From positions 62,001 to 126,000 of the forward strand of contig NZ_NFJQ01000001.1 of the NCBI RefSeq assembly GCF_002159945.1: a stretch of DNA of 64,000 bases, in the 5' to 3' direction. The position numbers and the translations under genes are program-made. The notes beneath the pieces were generated by a model. It was not told the origin of the DNA. It was given only the letters and a program-made list of their open reading frames with translations, and did not search any database. This document shows, one piece after another, positions 36,365 through 44,392 of the stretch. Every line of letters starts with the position of its first letter. The stretch's first letter is position 1. The stretch is from Cloacibacillus sp. An23 (lineage in GTDB: Bacteria > Synergistota > Synergistia > Synergistales > Synergistaceae).

Positions 36365-37654
36365 ATGCGCTTGGAATTGCATAAGGTCCATATCAAGGGA
36401 CTAGCCTTTGCAGAAACAACACATGTGGAAAACGGCGTTCTCTATGTGAACAAGGCCGAAGCGGAAGCCCTCATCGCCGAGGACAGAAACTTCAAAGAGG
36501 TCAGCATAGACTTCGCCTGCCCCGGAGACAAGACGAGGATCATCCCGGTAAAGGATGCCGTCGAGCCCCGCGTCAAGAGAGGAAAGGGCAACTACTTCCC
36601 CGGCTTCATGGCCCCGATGGGCAAGGCCGGCGAGGGACAGACGCTCGTCCTTGACGGCGCCGCCGTCATCACCTGCGGCCCGATCGTCGCCTTCCAGGAA
36701 GGCTTCATCGACATGAGCGGCCCGGGAGCTCCGTACACGCCGTTCTCCGAGACCTACAACATAGTCCTCTCGGTAGTCCCCGTCGACGACCTTGAGAAGC
36801 ACCTCTACGAGACCTCGCTCCGCGAAGCGGGACTCAAGCTCGCCGTCTACCTCGCGAAGTGCGCTGACGAGCAGGGCGCGACCGCCGATGAAGTCACCGT
36901 CTTCGAGAAGGGCGACACCTTCGAAGAGAGCCAGAAGTACCCCGACCTTCCGAAGATCATCTACGTCTGCATGAACATCACACAGGGACTTCTCCACGAC
37001 ACCTACCTCTACGCGGCGGACCTCCGTCCCTCGCTTCCGACGCTCATTCACCCGAACGAAGTGCTCGACGGCGCAATGGTCTCCGGAAACTGCGTTTCCG
37101 GATGCGACAAGAACACGACCTGGCACCACTGCCACAACCCGATAGTCCAGGCGCTCTATGCGCGCCACGGCAAAGAGATCAACTTCCTCGGCATGGTTCC
37201 GACCCAGGAAAGCACGATCCTCGCCGGTAAGCTCCGCGCCTCCCAGCTCAACCTCTCGATAGCGCAGCAGCTCGGCGCCGACGGCGTCATCGTCTCCGAG
37301 GAAGGCTACGGCAACCCCGACACCGACCTCTGCCTCAACGCGAAGAACTTCGAGAGAGCCGGCATCAAGGCCGTCCTCGTCTCCGACGAATCGGCCGGGA
37401 CCGACGGCGCGAGCCAGAGCCTTGCCGACGCCACGCCGGAACTCGACGCCTTCATCTCGACCGGAAACGTCAACGAGATGATCGAAGTTCCCGCGATGGA
37501 CAAGGTCATCGGATACCCCGAGCAGATAGCCCTTCTCTCCGGCGGTGCGGAGGAAAGCCTGCGCCCGGACGGATCGATGTACGTCGAGCTCCAGTCCATC
37601 ATCGCCTCCACCGCGGAAATCGGCTTCAACAAGCTCGGCTGCGAGTGGGTATAG
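36365..37654 (+). CDS. grdE: Glycine reductase component B proprotein (GrdE type)
   Basis: Proprotein of the substrate-specific component of the glycine/sarcosine/betaine reductase complex. In the family it is cut into two subunits, and the new N-terminus carries a pyruvoyl-type carbonyl that binds the amino group of the substrate. The 429 residues begin MRLELHKVHIKGLAFAETT; the putative cleavage site is Gly-Asn-Cys at 241-243 in SGNCVSGCDKN, close to the site reported for GrdE of Clostridia. EEGYGNPDTDLCL and SDESAGTDGASQSL are further family blocks. AGGAGG is 8 bases before the ATG. grdB follows at 13 bases. Substrate assignment to glycine rests on the nearby grdX-trxA-grdA and is less sure than the family. 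Confidence 0.9.
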   Translation: MRLELHKVHIKGLAFAETTHVENGVLYVNKAEAEALIAEDRNFKEVSIDFACPGDKTRIIPVKDAVEPRVKRGKGNYFPGFMAPMGKAGEGQTLVLDGAAVITCGPIVAFQEGFIDMSGPGAPYTPFSETYNIVLSVVPVDDLEKHLYETSLREAGLKLAVYLAKCADEQGATADEVTVFEKGDTFEESQKYPDLPKIIYVCMNITQGLLHDTYLYAADLRPSLPTLIHPNEVLDGAMVSGNCVSGCDKNTTWHHCHNPIVQALYARHGKEINFLGMVPTQESTILAGKLRASQLNLSIAQQLGADGVIVSEEGYGNPDTDLCLNAKNFERAGIKAVLVSDESAGTDGASQSLADATPELDAFISTGNVNEMIEVPAMDKVIGYPEQIALLSGGAEESLRPDGSMYVELQSIIASTAEIGFNKLGCEWV

Positions 37655-37667
37655 GGAGGTAACTGAA

Positions 37668-38993
37668 ATGACCATCAGAGTAGTACATTACATCAACCAG
37701 TTCTTCGCCAACATAGGCGGAGAAGAGAAGGCCGACCACCAGCCCGAAGTACGCGAAGGCGTAGTCGGACCCGGCCTCGGACTCCAGCAGGCCCTCGGCG
37801 AGGAAGCCCAGATAGTCGCGACGGTGATCTGCGGCGACGGTTACTACGGCGAGCATACCGAAGAAGCGCGCGCGAAGTGCCTTGAGTTCGTCAAGGCGCA
37901 GAAGCCCGATCTCTTCATCGCCGGCCCCGCCTTCAACGCCGGACGCTACGGCTTCGCCTGCGGCGACATAGCGGCCACCGTCGGCAACGAGCTAGGCATC
38001 CCGACCGTCACCTCGATGTACCACGAGAACCCCGGCGTCGAGCTCTACGCCAAGAAGGACTATCCCAACACCTACATCGTCCCCTGCGCCGACTCCGCGC
38101 GCGGCATGGGCAAAGCCCTCCCCGCGATGGCGAAGCTCGGACTCAAGCTCGCGAAGCACGAGCCGATGGGCCCCGCCCGCATCGAAGGCTACATCCACCG
38201 CGGCATGCGCAAATCCTTCTTCCATGAGAAGAGCGGAGCCGAGCGCGCGGTAGAGATGCTCCTCCACAAACTCCGCGGCGAAGAGTTCCGCACGGAGTAC
38301 GAGATGCCGGTATTCAAGAAAATACCGCCGGCAGCCCCTATCAAAGACCTCAAGCACGCGACCATCGCCCTCGTCACCTCCGGCGGCATCGTCCCGAAGG
38401 GCAACCCGGACCACATCCGCGTCTCCTCGGCTGAGAGCTTCGGCGAGTACGACATATCGCAGCTCAACGACATGAACCCGGACAACTACGAGTCCATCCA
38501 CGGCGGATACGACCGTCAGTGGGCCAACCTCGACCCGGACGTCGTAGTCCCGCTCGACGTGATGCGCGAACTCGAAAAAGAGGGCGTATTCGGTAAGCTC
38601 TACGACAAATTCTACACGACGACCGGAACGGGAACCGCAGTCGCTTTCGCTGAGAAGTTCGGCCAGGAGATAGGCAAGAAGCTCAAGGAAGCGGGAGTTG
38701 ACGGCGTGATCCTCACCTCCACCTGAGGAACTTGCACTCGGTGCGGTGCATCGATGACAAGAGAAATTGAAAACGCTGCCGGAATCCCCGTCGTTCAGAT
38801 AGCGACCATCGTCCCGATCATGCTCACGGTCGGAAGCAACAGAATCGTCCCGGGCGTAGCCATTCCGCATCCCGTCGGAGAGCCCGAGCTCGGTCCCGAA
38901 GTCGACAAGGCCGCGCGCAGAGAGCTCTGCCTGCGCGCGCTCAAGGCCATGACCACGCCTATCGAAGAACAGACCATCTTCGAGAAGAACTAA
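37668..38993 (+). CDS. grdB: Glycine reductase component B selenoprotein (GrdB type)
   Basis: Selenoprotein subunit that splits the C-N bond of the bound substrate and passes the carboxymethyl group to GrdA. The coding region reads through an in-frame TGA at 38724-38726, giving 441 residues with selenocysteine at 353 in TSTUGTCTRCGA; the part after the UGA continues in frame (MTREIENAAGIPVVQIATIVP to FEKN) and closely matches the paralogue at 59.2 kb. The N-terminus is MTIRVVHYINQFFANIGGEE with GGGAGG upstream. A 17-nt hairpin starts 11 nt after the TGA. Conventional gene calling would end the protein at 38726 or split it in two. A strong terminator follows. Confidence 0.95.
38738..38754 (+). 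promoter_or_regulatory. SECIS hairpin of grdB
   Basis: TCGGTGC pairs with GCATCGA (7 pairs, one G-U) around the loop GGT. It starts 11 nt after the Sec TGA, the same distance and size as the minimal SECIS of E. coli fdhF as I recall it. The grdH gene has the same structure. Confidence 0.8.
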
Positions 38994-39008
38994 CTCGCAG
39001 TACAAAGG

Positions 39009-39036
39009 CGGGCGGCGTTTTCGCCGCCCGTTTTTT
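39009..39036 (+). terminator. Terminator after grdB
   Basis: CGGGCGGCG (39009-39017) pairs perfectly with CGCCGCCCG (39022-39030) around TTTT, followed by TTTTTT. It separates grdEB from grdX-trxA-grdA. Confidence 0.93.
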
Positions 39037-39103
39037 ATATCTTTGTGATTTTGCACGAATACTTCCGCAGCCTTTTGAAGTAAAATACTTTAGTCACAAA
39101 CGA

Positions 39104-39120
39104 GGCCGTTCAGTACGGCC
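39104..39120 (+). promoter_or_regulatory. Hairpin just before the grdX ribosome binding site
   Basis: GGCCGT (39104-39109) pairs with ACGGCC (39115-39120) around TCAGT, two bases before GGAGGT. It could affect translation or mRNA stability, or be a dyad operator. A -10-like TAAAAT lies at 39081-39086. Confidence 0.35.
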
Positions 39121-39134
39121 TTGGAGGTAATGCA

Positions 39135-39524
39135 ATGACGGAACGAGTTTTACGCATAGTGACGAACAACCCGTGGATTGAGCGCAACGCGGCTGTGCCG
39201 TTTGAGATAACGCTCGTGGAAGGCGACCCTTTCGCGACGCTGGACAAAGCTGAAGAGCTTCTTCAGCAGGGATGGAAGCTGGTGTCCGCCCCGCTTCCTC
39301 CGAACGTTCCAATCATGCGCGGCCCGTACCGGTCGCTCGTCATAGAAAAGAACGACCGTCAGTACGACGGCGAGGGTCTCATCGCGCTCCACAAAGCGCG
39401 CGAACGTTACATAATCGAGCGCGACCATCCGAACCTTCCGGCTCCCGGAGAGGATTTCGGAATAATCGACAGGCAGATGCTCCAGCGCTCGCTTCGCGAC
39501 GCGATGCTTCTTGATATGGAGTAG
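39135..39524 (+). CDS. grdX: GrdX family protein
   Basis: Small protein of unknown function that is found with glycine and betaine reductase genes across Clostridia and Synergistota. The 129 residues contain LRIVTNNPWIE near the N-terminus, VEGDPFATLDKAEELLQQGWKLVSAPLPPNVP and PYRSLVIEK, in the family order. No catalytic motif is evident. GGAGGT precedes the ATG. It is followed by trxA at 105 bases and then grdA, so it probably leads this operon. Confidence 0.87.
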   Translation: MTERVLRIVTNNPWIERNAAVPFEITLVEGDPFATLDKAEELLQQGWKLVSAPLPPNVPIMRGPYRSLVIEKNDRQYDGEGLIALHKARERYIIERDHPNLPAPGEDFGIIDRQMLQRSLRDAMLLDME

Positions 39525-39629
39525 CGGAAAAATAAAAATCTCTATCGACTTTCCGCGGCTCAAATGATAAGATAGCGGTAAATGGAACAGGGAATATAAA
39601 GAAATAAAATCAATAGGAGGAGCAATACA

Positions 39630-39953
39630 ATGATCGATCTTACCAAAGAAAATTACGAAGCTGAAGTAAAGCAGGAAACCGCGAAGCCGGTCGTCGTAGA
39701 CTTCTGGGGCCCGCAGTGCGTCCCCTGCATGGCTCTTAAGCCGAAGTATCACGATATGGAGCACGAGTTCGGCGACAAGGTGAAGTTCACCGCGGTTGAC
39801 TGCTCCACCAACAAGAGAGTCGCGATGGCCTTCCGCGTCATGGGCCTTCCGACCTTCCTCTTCTTTAAGAACGGCGAGGAAGTGAAGCGCCTCTCCAAGG
39901 AAGAGTGCACCGAAGAGTCCATCAGGGCGGCAATCGAAGAGCTCGCGAAGTAA
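39630..39953 (+). CDS. trxA: Thioredoxin of the glycine reductase system
   Basis: Dithiol reductant of 107 residues that returns electrons to the selenoprotein GrdA. The active site is WGPQCVPCM at about 30-38, the variant form (Gly-Pro-x-Cys-x-Pro-Cys) typical of thioredoxins linked to glycine reductase, not WCGPC. The cis-Pro segment MGLPTFLFFKNG is intact. AGGAGG lies 10 bases before the ATG. trxB, the usual partner, is not next to it. It sits between grdX and grdA. Confidence 0.93.
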   Translation: MIDLTKENYEAEVKQETAKPVVVDFWGPQCVPCMALKPKYHDMEHEFGDKVKFTAVDCSTNKRVAMAFRVMGLPTFLFFKNGEEVKRLSKEECTEESIRAAIEELAK

Positions 39954-40039
39954 GCGGCTTTACAAAAATCCAACAAGGCGAGAGCCGGGCGCGAAAGCGT
40001 TCGGTTTAGCAATAAATCACAACTAGGAGGCATCTGACC

Positions 40040-40516
40040 ATGGGAAAACTCAATGGTAAGAAATTACTCCTGCTTGGTGAAAGAGACGGCGTTCCTGGGC
40101 CCGCTATGGAAGCGTGCCTTAAGGATTCCGGTGCAGAGATAGTATTCTCCGCGACGGAATGCTTTGTCTGAACCGCGGCAGGAGCAATGGACTTGCAGAA
40201 CCAGCAGCGCATCAAAGACGCTGCTGAGAAGTACGGCGCCGAGAACTGCGTAGTAGTACTCGGTTCTTCGGATGCGGAAGGCGCAGAAATCTACGCCGAA
40301 ACCGTAACGAACGGCGACCCGACCTTTGCAGGTCCCCTTGCTGGAGTCTCGTTGGGGCTCCCCGTGTATCACATCTTTGATCCGGTAATTCGTGCTGAGT
40401 GCGATCCCAAGGAATGGGAAGAGCAGATTTCTATGATGGAGATGGTCCTCGACCCTGAAGCACTTGCGGCGGCCGTCAAAGGAATGCGTGATCAGTACAG
40501 CAAAGTAACTCTGTAA
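40040..40516 (+). CDS. grdA: Glycine/sarcosine/betaine reductase protein A (selenoprotein)
   Basis: Shared selenoprotein that accepts the carboxymethyl group from component B and delivers it to component C. The frame reads through TGA at 40169-40171, giving 158 residues with selenocysteine at 44 in ECFVUTAAGAMD, the same position as in known GrdA. The N-terminus is [24 protein letters not shown] and the ending [24 protein letters not shown] is 9 bases before the ATG. It follows trxA by 86 bases and ends before a strong terminator. Standard translation would see only a 43-codon stub and a separate 109-codon frame. Confidence 0.97.
40178..40196 (+). promoter_or_regulatory. Candidate SECIS hairpin of grdA
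   Basis: GCAGG (40178-40182) pairs with CTTGC (40192-40196), including one G-U pair, around a 9-base loop. It starts 6 nt after the Sec TGA. It is weaker than and different from the hairpins of grdB and grdH. Confidence 0.4.
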
Positions 40517-40538
40517 TCAATCACCAAAGGCACCAAGA

Positions 40539-40570
40539 AGCCCCTGACTCGCCAGGGGCTTTTTTGTTTT
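40539..40570 (+). terminator. Terminator after grdA
   Basis: AGCCCCTG (40539-40546) pairs perfectly with CAGGGGCT (40553-40560), followed by TTTTTTGTTTT. Confidence 0.93.
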
Positions 40571-40778
40571 ACATTTTCCGCAAAATAAATATTTTTATAA
40601 ATTCCGCACATTGAAGTGATACAATACAGTACGTAAAAAGTGACGTGCACAGTACGCATCGTCAGGCTCACGCTGGATACAAGGCGGCTGCGCTCTTCCG
40701 CGCCCGGCGCGCGTCATTGCCGCGCCGTTATATGACAGCCGCCAGCAACGGCGGCGGATTAGGCAGGAGGTACAATGT

Positions 40779-42059
40779 ATGTACAGGAAGATCGCGTTTT
40801 TCATATTTATGCTCACAGCTGTGTTTATGCTGCAGACCGGCAGCTGTTCCGCGGATATCATCGAGTACGGAACTCATACGGTAAAGGCATGGAGCGAGCT
40901 ACAGGCGGCCGTCGATCAGGGCGGCACGATAATACTGACGGCAGACATCTCAGGCTCTTCGCAGATAACAGTATCCCAAAGGGACACCACGCTCGACCTC
41001 AACGGACATACGGTGTCGTACAGCGGCGCCGGGCCTCTTTTTAAGGTCGATACAGGCTCGCTTGTGATAAGAGACGACAACGACGGAGAGTGCGGAAAGA
41101 TTCTGACAAACAGAGTAGCTATTGCGGACGCCAGCATGAAAGACCTGTTCACAATAGACAGAGGCGCATTCGACTCGGATCCCAGAAAATATGTCGTGCC
41201 TACAGAGGCAGAAAAAGAAGCGCATATAGAGACTATAACAAGCTCGGACGGACTGTGGTACGTCCGAGGCGACAAGGTGCCTTACGAGCTTTCTACAGAA
41301 CCGCAGTCGCCGCTTATACTGACGGAGGGCGGCGATCCTGCCGCTATGAGGATCATGCTCGGCACCGAGAGCGGTCGGATGCTTGAGGCGAGTCAGTACA
41401 GCTTAAATGCGGTCATTAATAAGACAGACGATGCCGGCGAGGCCGGCACGGATGAAGCCGCCGAGGTCTGCTCAGCCGCTGTAGCCAGCGGAGACAACGC
41501 CGTGACGGTGACTCCGCTCGCATCTGGCCTCGCACTCTGCACAATCAGCGCGCAAATCACAGACAGCAGCAATCCGTCGTACAGAACGGAGTACGCGACA
41601 GACGTCGAGATAGCGGTCGAAAGCGGCGCGGGCTATACTCTCACCTTCTCCGCCGACACCGTATGGACCGTTCCCAACGCCCCCGCCGCAGTGACGGCGA
41701 CGCTCAGAAACGCCGACGGGGAAATCGTGCCGGAAAGCGAGTATATGCTCTCCGTCGAAAACAGCATGGCGGACGACGACGACACCAAGATAGAGATAAA
41801 CGGCAGCGTGATAACCGTCACGCAGACCGACGACTGGGACGCAGAAGCCGTTATATACGCGACGGCGCCGGATGGCGCCGGCGAACCGCGCACTCTCTAT
41901 AAGGCGGAGACTCTCGTCATCCGCCCTGAGAGCGAGCGTCCAGCCGCGCCGTCGGGCGGCAGCGGCGGCGGGTGCAGCGCGTTCGGCGGGACGGCTGCGC
42001 TTTTCGCAGCGGCGGCACTCTTCGCCGCACTCAGACTTAAGGGCAGGAACCGTCAGTAA
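40779..42059 (+). CDS. Synergist-CTERM surface protein
   Basis: Exported 426-residue protein with no recognised enzymatic domain. It has a signal peptide (KIAFFIFMLTAVFMLQTGSCSA), an N-terminal region resembling parallel beta-helix repeats (WSELQAAVDQGGTIILTADIS, DTTLDLNGHTVSYSG, SLVIRDD), a middle of beta-sandwich character, then APSGGSGGGCSAFGG, a hydrophobic helix and LKGRNRQ: the Synergist-CTERM tail. The ATG at 40779 is 10 bases after AGGAGGT; an overlapping ATG at 40775 is in another frame. It is monocistronic behind grdA and ends in a long terminator. Adhesin or cell-wall function is a guess. Confidence 0.82.
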   Translation: MYRKIAFFIFMLTAVFMLQTGSCSADIIEYGTHTVKAWSELQAAVDQGGTIILTADISGSSQITVSQRDTTLDLNGHTVSYSGAGPLFKVDTGSLVIRDDNDGECGKILTNRVAIADASMKDLFTIDRGAFDSDPRKYVVPTEAEKEAHIETITSSDGLWYVRGDKVPYELSTEPQSPLILTEGGDPAAMRIMLGTESGRMLEASQYSLNAVINKTDDAGEAGTDEAAEVCSAAVASGDNAVTVTPLASGLALCTISAQITDSSNPSYRTEYATDVEIAVESGAGYTLTFSADTVWTVPNAPAAVTATLRNADGEIVPESEYMLSVENSMADDDDTKIEINGSVITVTQTDDWDAEAVIYATAPDGAGEPRTLYKAETLVIRPESERPAAPSGGSGGGCSAFGGTAALFAAAALFAALRLKGRNRQ

Positions 42060-42073
42060 GAGCGCAAACACGC

Positions 42074-42122
42074 AAAGCGCGGCGGCACGGGGGCTGTATC
42101 GCCCCCCGTGCCGCCGCGCTTT
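42074..42122. terminator. Bidirectional terminator, very long stem
   Basis: AAAGCGCGGCGGCACGGGGG and its complement (CCCCGTGCCGCCGCGCTTT) form a stem of about 18 pairs between the convergent genes ending at 42059 and 42139. Confidence 0.8.
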
Positions 42123-42138
42123 GCATCGGTTTGTATGC

Positions 42139-42867
42139 TTATGCTTTGGAGGCCGCCTTCGGCCAGGCGGCTATGTACTGCTGTATTCTCTGATCCGGCG
42201 GAAGCGCGCCGTGGTCGTGCCACATGTCGAAGAATTCTTCGGCGTTCTCGACTGCGTAGCCGTCGTGGCAGTGGTCGCGCGTGTCGGAGCTGTCCATGAA
42301 TATCAGCACGTCGTCCGCCGTCGTCTCCGTTCCCATCGTGTCGTAGCCTATGAGCACGCGCCAGTGCGCGCAGAGGCAGATGTTCTCGAGCATTATCGGG
42401 ATGCCGGAGCGCAGCTTGCCGATCGCGTAGTCGCGGAAGTGCGCTGGCGTGTCGAATATGACGTTGTTGCGCACGGGCGCGTAAAGGCTTGACTCGACGT
42501 TCCAGCCTATGCTTTCAAAGAAACGGCATATCCCCGACGTCGGCGTGCCGCCTTCGCGCCGCTCGTTGGGCGTCGTGAGAGTCCCGCAGAGCTTAATCAG
42601 CGTATCTTCGTCGTAATGCGTCACGCCGAAATGCCAGAGTATCGTCAGCACGGCGCTCGGGCCGCAGCTGTAGCCTTTCGTCTGCTGGTAGGTCGGGTAT
42701 TCGCTGATTATGGTGAGCCCTCTGTCGTTGCTGCGCATAGAGTAAAAATCAGGCGCTGCGAAGTACGGAGAGCCATCAAAAGACGAAAGCGGGCCCATTG
42801 CGGCCGCGCTCTCAGGGTCTATCTTTATCCATTCCGGTATCGGAATGCGTCTCGGTCTGTTTTTCAT
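42139..42867 (-). CDS. C39-like cysteine peptidase domain protein
   Basis: A 242-residue protein with the papain-fold arrangement of the peptidase C39-like family: YQQTKGYSCGPSAVLTIL (Cys about 68), AHWRVLIGYD (His about 168) and IFMDSSD (Asp about 190). No signal peptide, membrane segment or ABC domain is visible, so it acts in the cytoplasm or is exported in an unusual way. Neighbours on the same strand are an unknown gene 3 bases upstream and a prepilin gene beyond it. The substrate is unknown; a non-peptidase role is possible for this family. Confidence 0.75.
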   Translation of the reverse strand: MKNRPRRIPIPEWIKIDPESAAAMGPLSSFDGSPYFAAPDFYSMRSNDRGLTIISEYPTYQQTKGYSCGPSAVLTILWHFGVTHYDEDTLIKLCGTLTTPNERREGGTPTSGICRFFESIGWNVESSLYAPVRNNVIFDTPAHFRDYAIGKLRSGIPIMLENICLCAHWRVLIGYDTMGTETTADDVLIFMDSSDTRDHCHDGYAVENAEEFFDMWHDHGALPPDQRIQQYIAAWPKAASKA

Positions 42868-42869
42868 TT

Positions 42870-43481
42870 TCAGTCAGCTATAGCGCTTAGCCTCCTTTTG
42901 TCGGGGCGTTCCTGCAGAAGCGCGAGCGCGACGCTCAGTATGTGGGCGTTGTCCACCCACAGGAACGAGGCGCTAGCGATCGGCCGCTCCGGCGCGTCTG
43001 AGGGAGTAAATACAAGATTGCCGTTCACTATCCCCCATTTGAGCTTCGCCCATTCGAAAAATTCGGAGCGCTGGCTCTTAAAGAGCCCCTTGGGCCTCAC
43101 CGTCAGCCCCCCGTCCGATATGGAGAAGTCTCCAAAAACGCAGCTTCCGCCTTTTTTCAGTTTTTCGAGCATTTCCGCCATGAGCCTGCACCCAGCGGCG
43201 CGCCAGAAGCGCTGCGTAAGGTGCTCGTAGAAATCCTTCTGCTTCGTCTTTATAGTAAATTCGCGCGTAGCGGTGCCGAACGTGGCTAGGTACGCCACTT
43301 TCGGGAAGATGCCGCCGCGTTTCTGGTCTATCCCCCATCGCAGACGCGTTATCGTCTTGAGAGGGAAGAGCTCTCCGCAGTAGAGGAAGCCGGCGGGGGT
43401 GATGTCGAGGCTCTTCTGAAAGGGCCACATCCCGAATTTGCAGTGAAAGTCTATTTCTTCATGCCAGCTGTTCTTTTCCAC
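42870..43481 (-). CDS. Protein of unknown function, 203 residues
   Basis: I do not recognise this family. The start is GTG 43481 (VEKNSWHEEIDFHCKF), with GGAGG 7 bases upstream, directly after the prepilin stop; the open frame continues upstream to 43607 but only over the prepilin gene. The N-terminal 100 residues are strand-rich (SLDITPAGFLYCGELFPLKTITRLRWG, KVAYLATFGTATREFTIKTK) and resemble a PH-like barrel; the second half repeats a similar pattern (VFGDFSISDGGLTVRP, LKWGIVNGNLVFT). No signal peptide. It precedes the C39-like gene by 2 bases. Confidence 0.7.
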   Translation of the reverse strand: MEKNSWHEEIDFHCKFGMWPFQKSLDITPAGFLYCGELFPLKTITRLRWGIDQKRGGIFPKVAYLATFGTATREFTIKTKQKDFYEHLTQRFWRAAGCRLMAEMLEKLKKGGSCVFGDFSISDGGLTVRPKGLFKSQRSEFFEWAKLKWGIVNGNLVFTPSDAPERPIASASFLWVDNAHILSVALALLQERPDKRRLSAIAD

Positions 43482-43483
43482 GC

Positions 43484-43954
43484 CTAATCCTCCAACGTTT
43501 CCTTCACGTCCGCGTAGCCCGTTCCCGACGCCGTCACTATGAGGCGTATGGACGGGTCCCTTCTTGACCTTATTATAAACGATGCCGCGGGGGTAAGAGT
43601 AAACCATTCGCCGTCGAACGTATACTCTTTAGCGAGGCTGACGCGCTCAAGGTCCGCGCGCTCCGCTGAATAAAATTCGCTTTCCAGGTCGCGTGCGCCG
43701 CCCCGCCATTCAAGCTTGAGCTCGCTAGCCTGCATACCGATAAATATCGGGATGAGCTTAAAGCCGCAATTTTCGCGCGCGGCCTCCTCCATGCGCGACA
43801 TCAGCCATGATCGCAGATTCTCCGCCTCATCGCGCACGACGCGCCGCTCGTCTGGGCCCTCGGAGAAGGCGACCAGAGCCGCGCCGGAAATGACGCAGAT
43901 GACGGCCGCCGCGGCGAGCAGCTCTACGAGCATGAAGCCGGCGCGTCTACTCAC
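43484..43954 (-). CDS. Type IV prepilin or type II pseudopilin, GspH/FimT-like
   Basis: A 156-residue protein with a short basic leader MSRRAG followed by FMLVELLAAAAVICVISGAALVAF: the class III signal cut after Gly6, with Glu at position 5 of the mature form. The rest is a globular pseudopilin domain. GspH/FimT-like minor pilin is the best fit by size; the exact class is unsure. It overlaps the thioesterase gene by 8 bases. No pilus motor genes are in the window. Confidence 0.78.
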   Translation of the reverse strand: MSRRAGFMLVELLAAAAVICVISGAALVAFSEGPDERRVVRDEAENLRSWLMSRMEEAARENCGFKLIPIFIGMQASELKLEWRGGARDLESEFYSAERADLERVSLAKEYTFDGEWFTLTPAASFIIRSRRDPSIRLIVTASGTGYADVKETLED

Positions 43955-44372
43955 CTTCGCCTGCTATGGACTTCACCCAAAGGTAGAACGGATGCTCGCT
44001 CTTGTAAAGCTTCCCGGCGGCGTCGGTGCAGCCGTGTTTCGTCCAGCCCTCCGCCAGCAGTTTCCCGTTTTCCGCCAGGATCACGCGGTATTCGAATTTC
44101 ACGCTGTGGCGTCTGACGTCTGTTATGCGCGCCCACAGCTCTATCTCGTCGTCGTAGCGCGCGGGGCTTTTGTAGCGGCAGTAGGCTTCTACGACGGGCA
44201 GCATCAGCCCGGCGGCTTCCCATTCGGTGTACGGGTGTCCGTATTTGCGGCAGAGCTCCGTGCGCGCTATCTCGAACCAGTCGAGGTAGTTGGCGTTGTA
44301 GACTATTTTCATCTGGTCTGTCTCGCTGTAGCGGACCCTTATCGTCGTTGCATGAGTGTATTCGGCCGACAT
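43947..44372 (-). CDS. Acyl-CoA thioesterase, YbgC/FadM type
   Basis: Hot-dog-fold thioesterase of 141 residues. The family marks are RVRYSETDQMKIVYNANYLDWFEIARTELCR, with the catalytic Asp in YxxTDxxGxV-like form (SETDQMKIVYNANY, catalytic Asp about 17), and DEIELWARITDVRRHSVKFEYRV. I choose ATG 44372 (MSAEYTHAT), with AGGAG upstream; the frame is open much further but only as antisense of the GTPase gene. It lies 20 bases after that GTPase gene and overlaps the prepilin start. Physiological substrate unknown. Confidence 0.87.
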   Translation of the reverse strand: MSAEYTHATTIRVRYSETDQMKIVYNANYLDWFEIARTELCRKYGHPYTEWEAAGLMLPVVEAYCRYKSPARYDDEIELWARITDVRRHSVKFEYRVILAENGKLLAEGWTKHGCTDAAGKLYKSEHPFYLWVKSIAGEGE

Positions 44373-44392
44373 TAAGTGAATGCTCCTTTCGC

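Noticed and set aside
38724-38726. TGA in grdB read as a premature stop and a broken gene
   Set aside because: The frame continues without interruption for 89 codons, the same break occurs at the same motif in grdH, and UGA at this position is the known Sec codon of the family.
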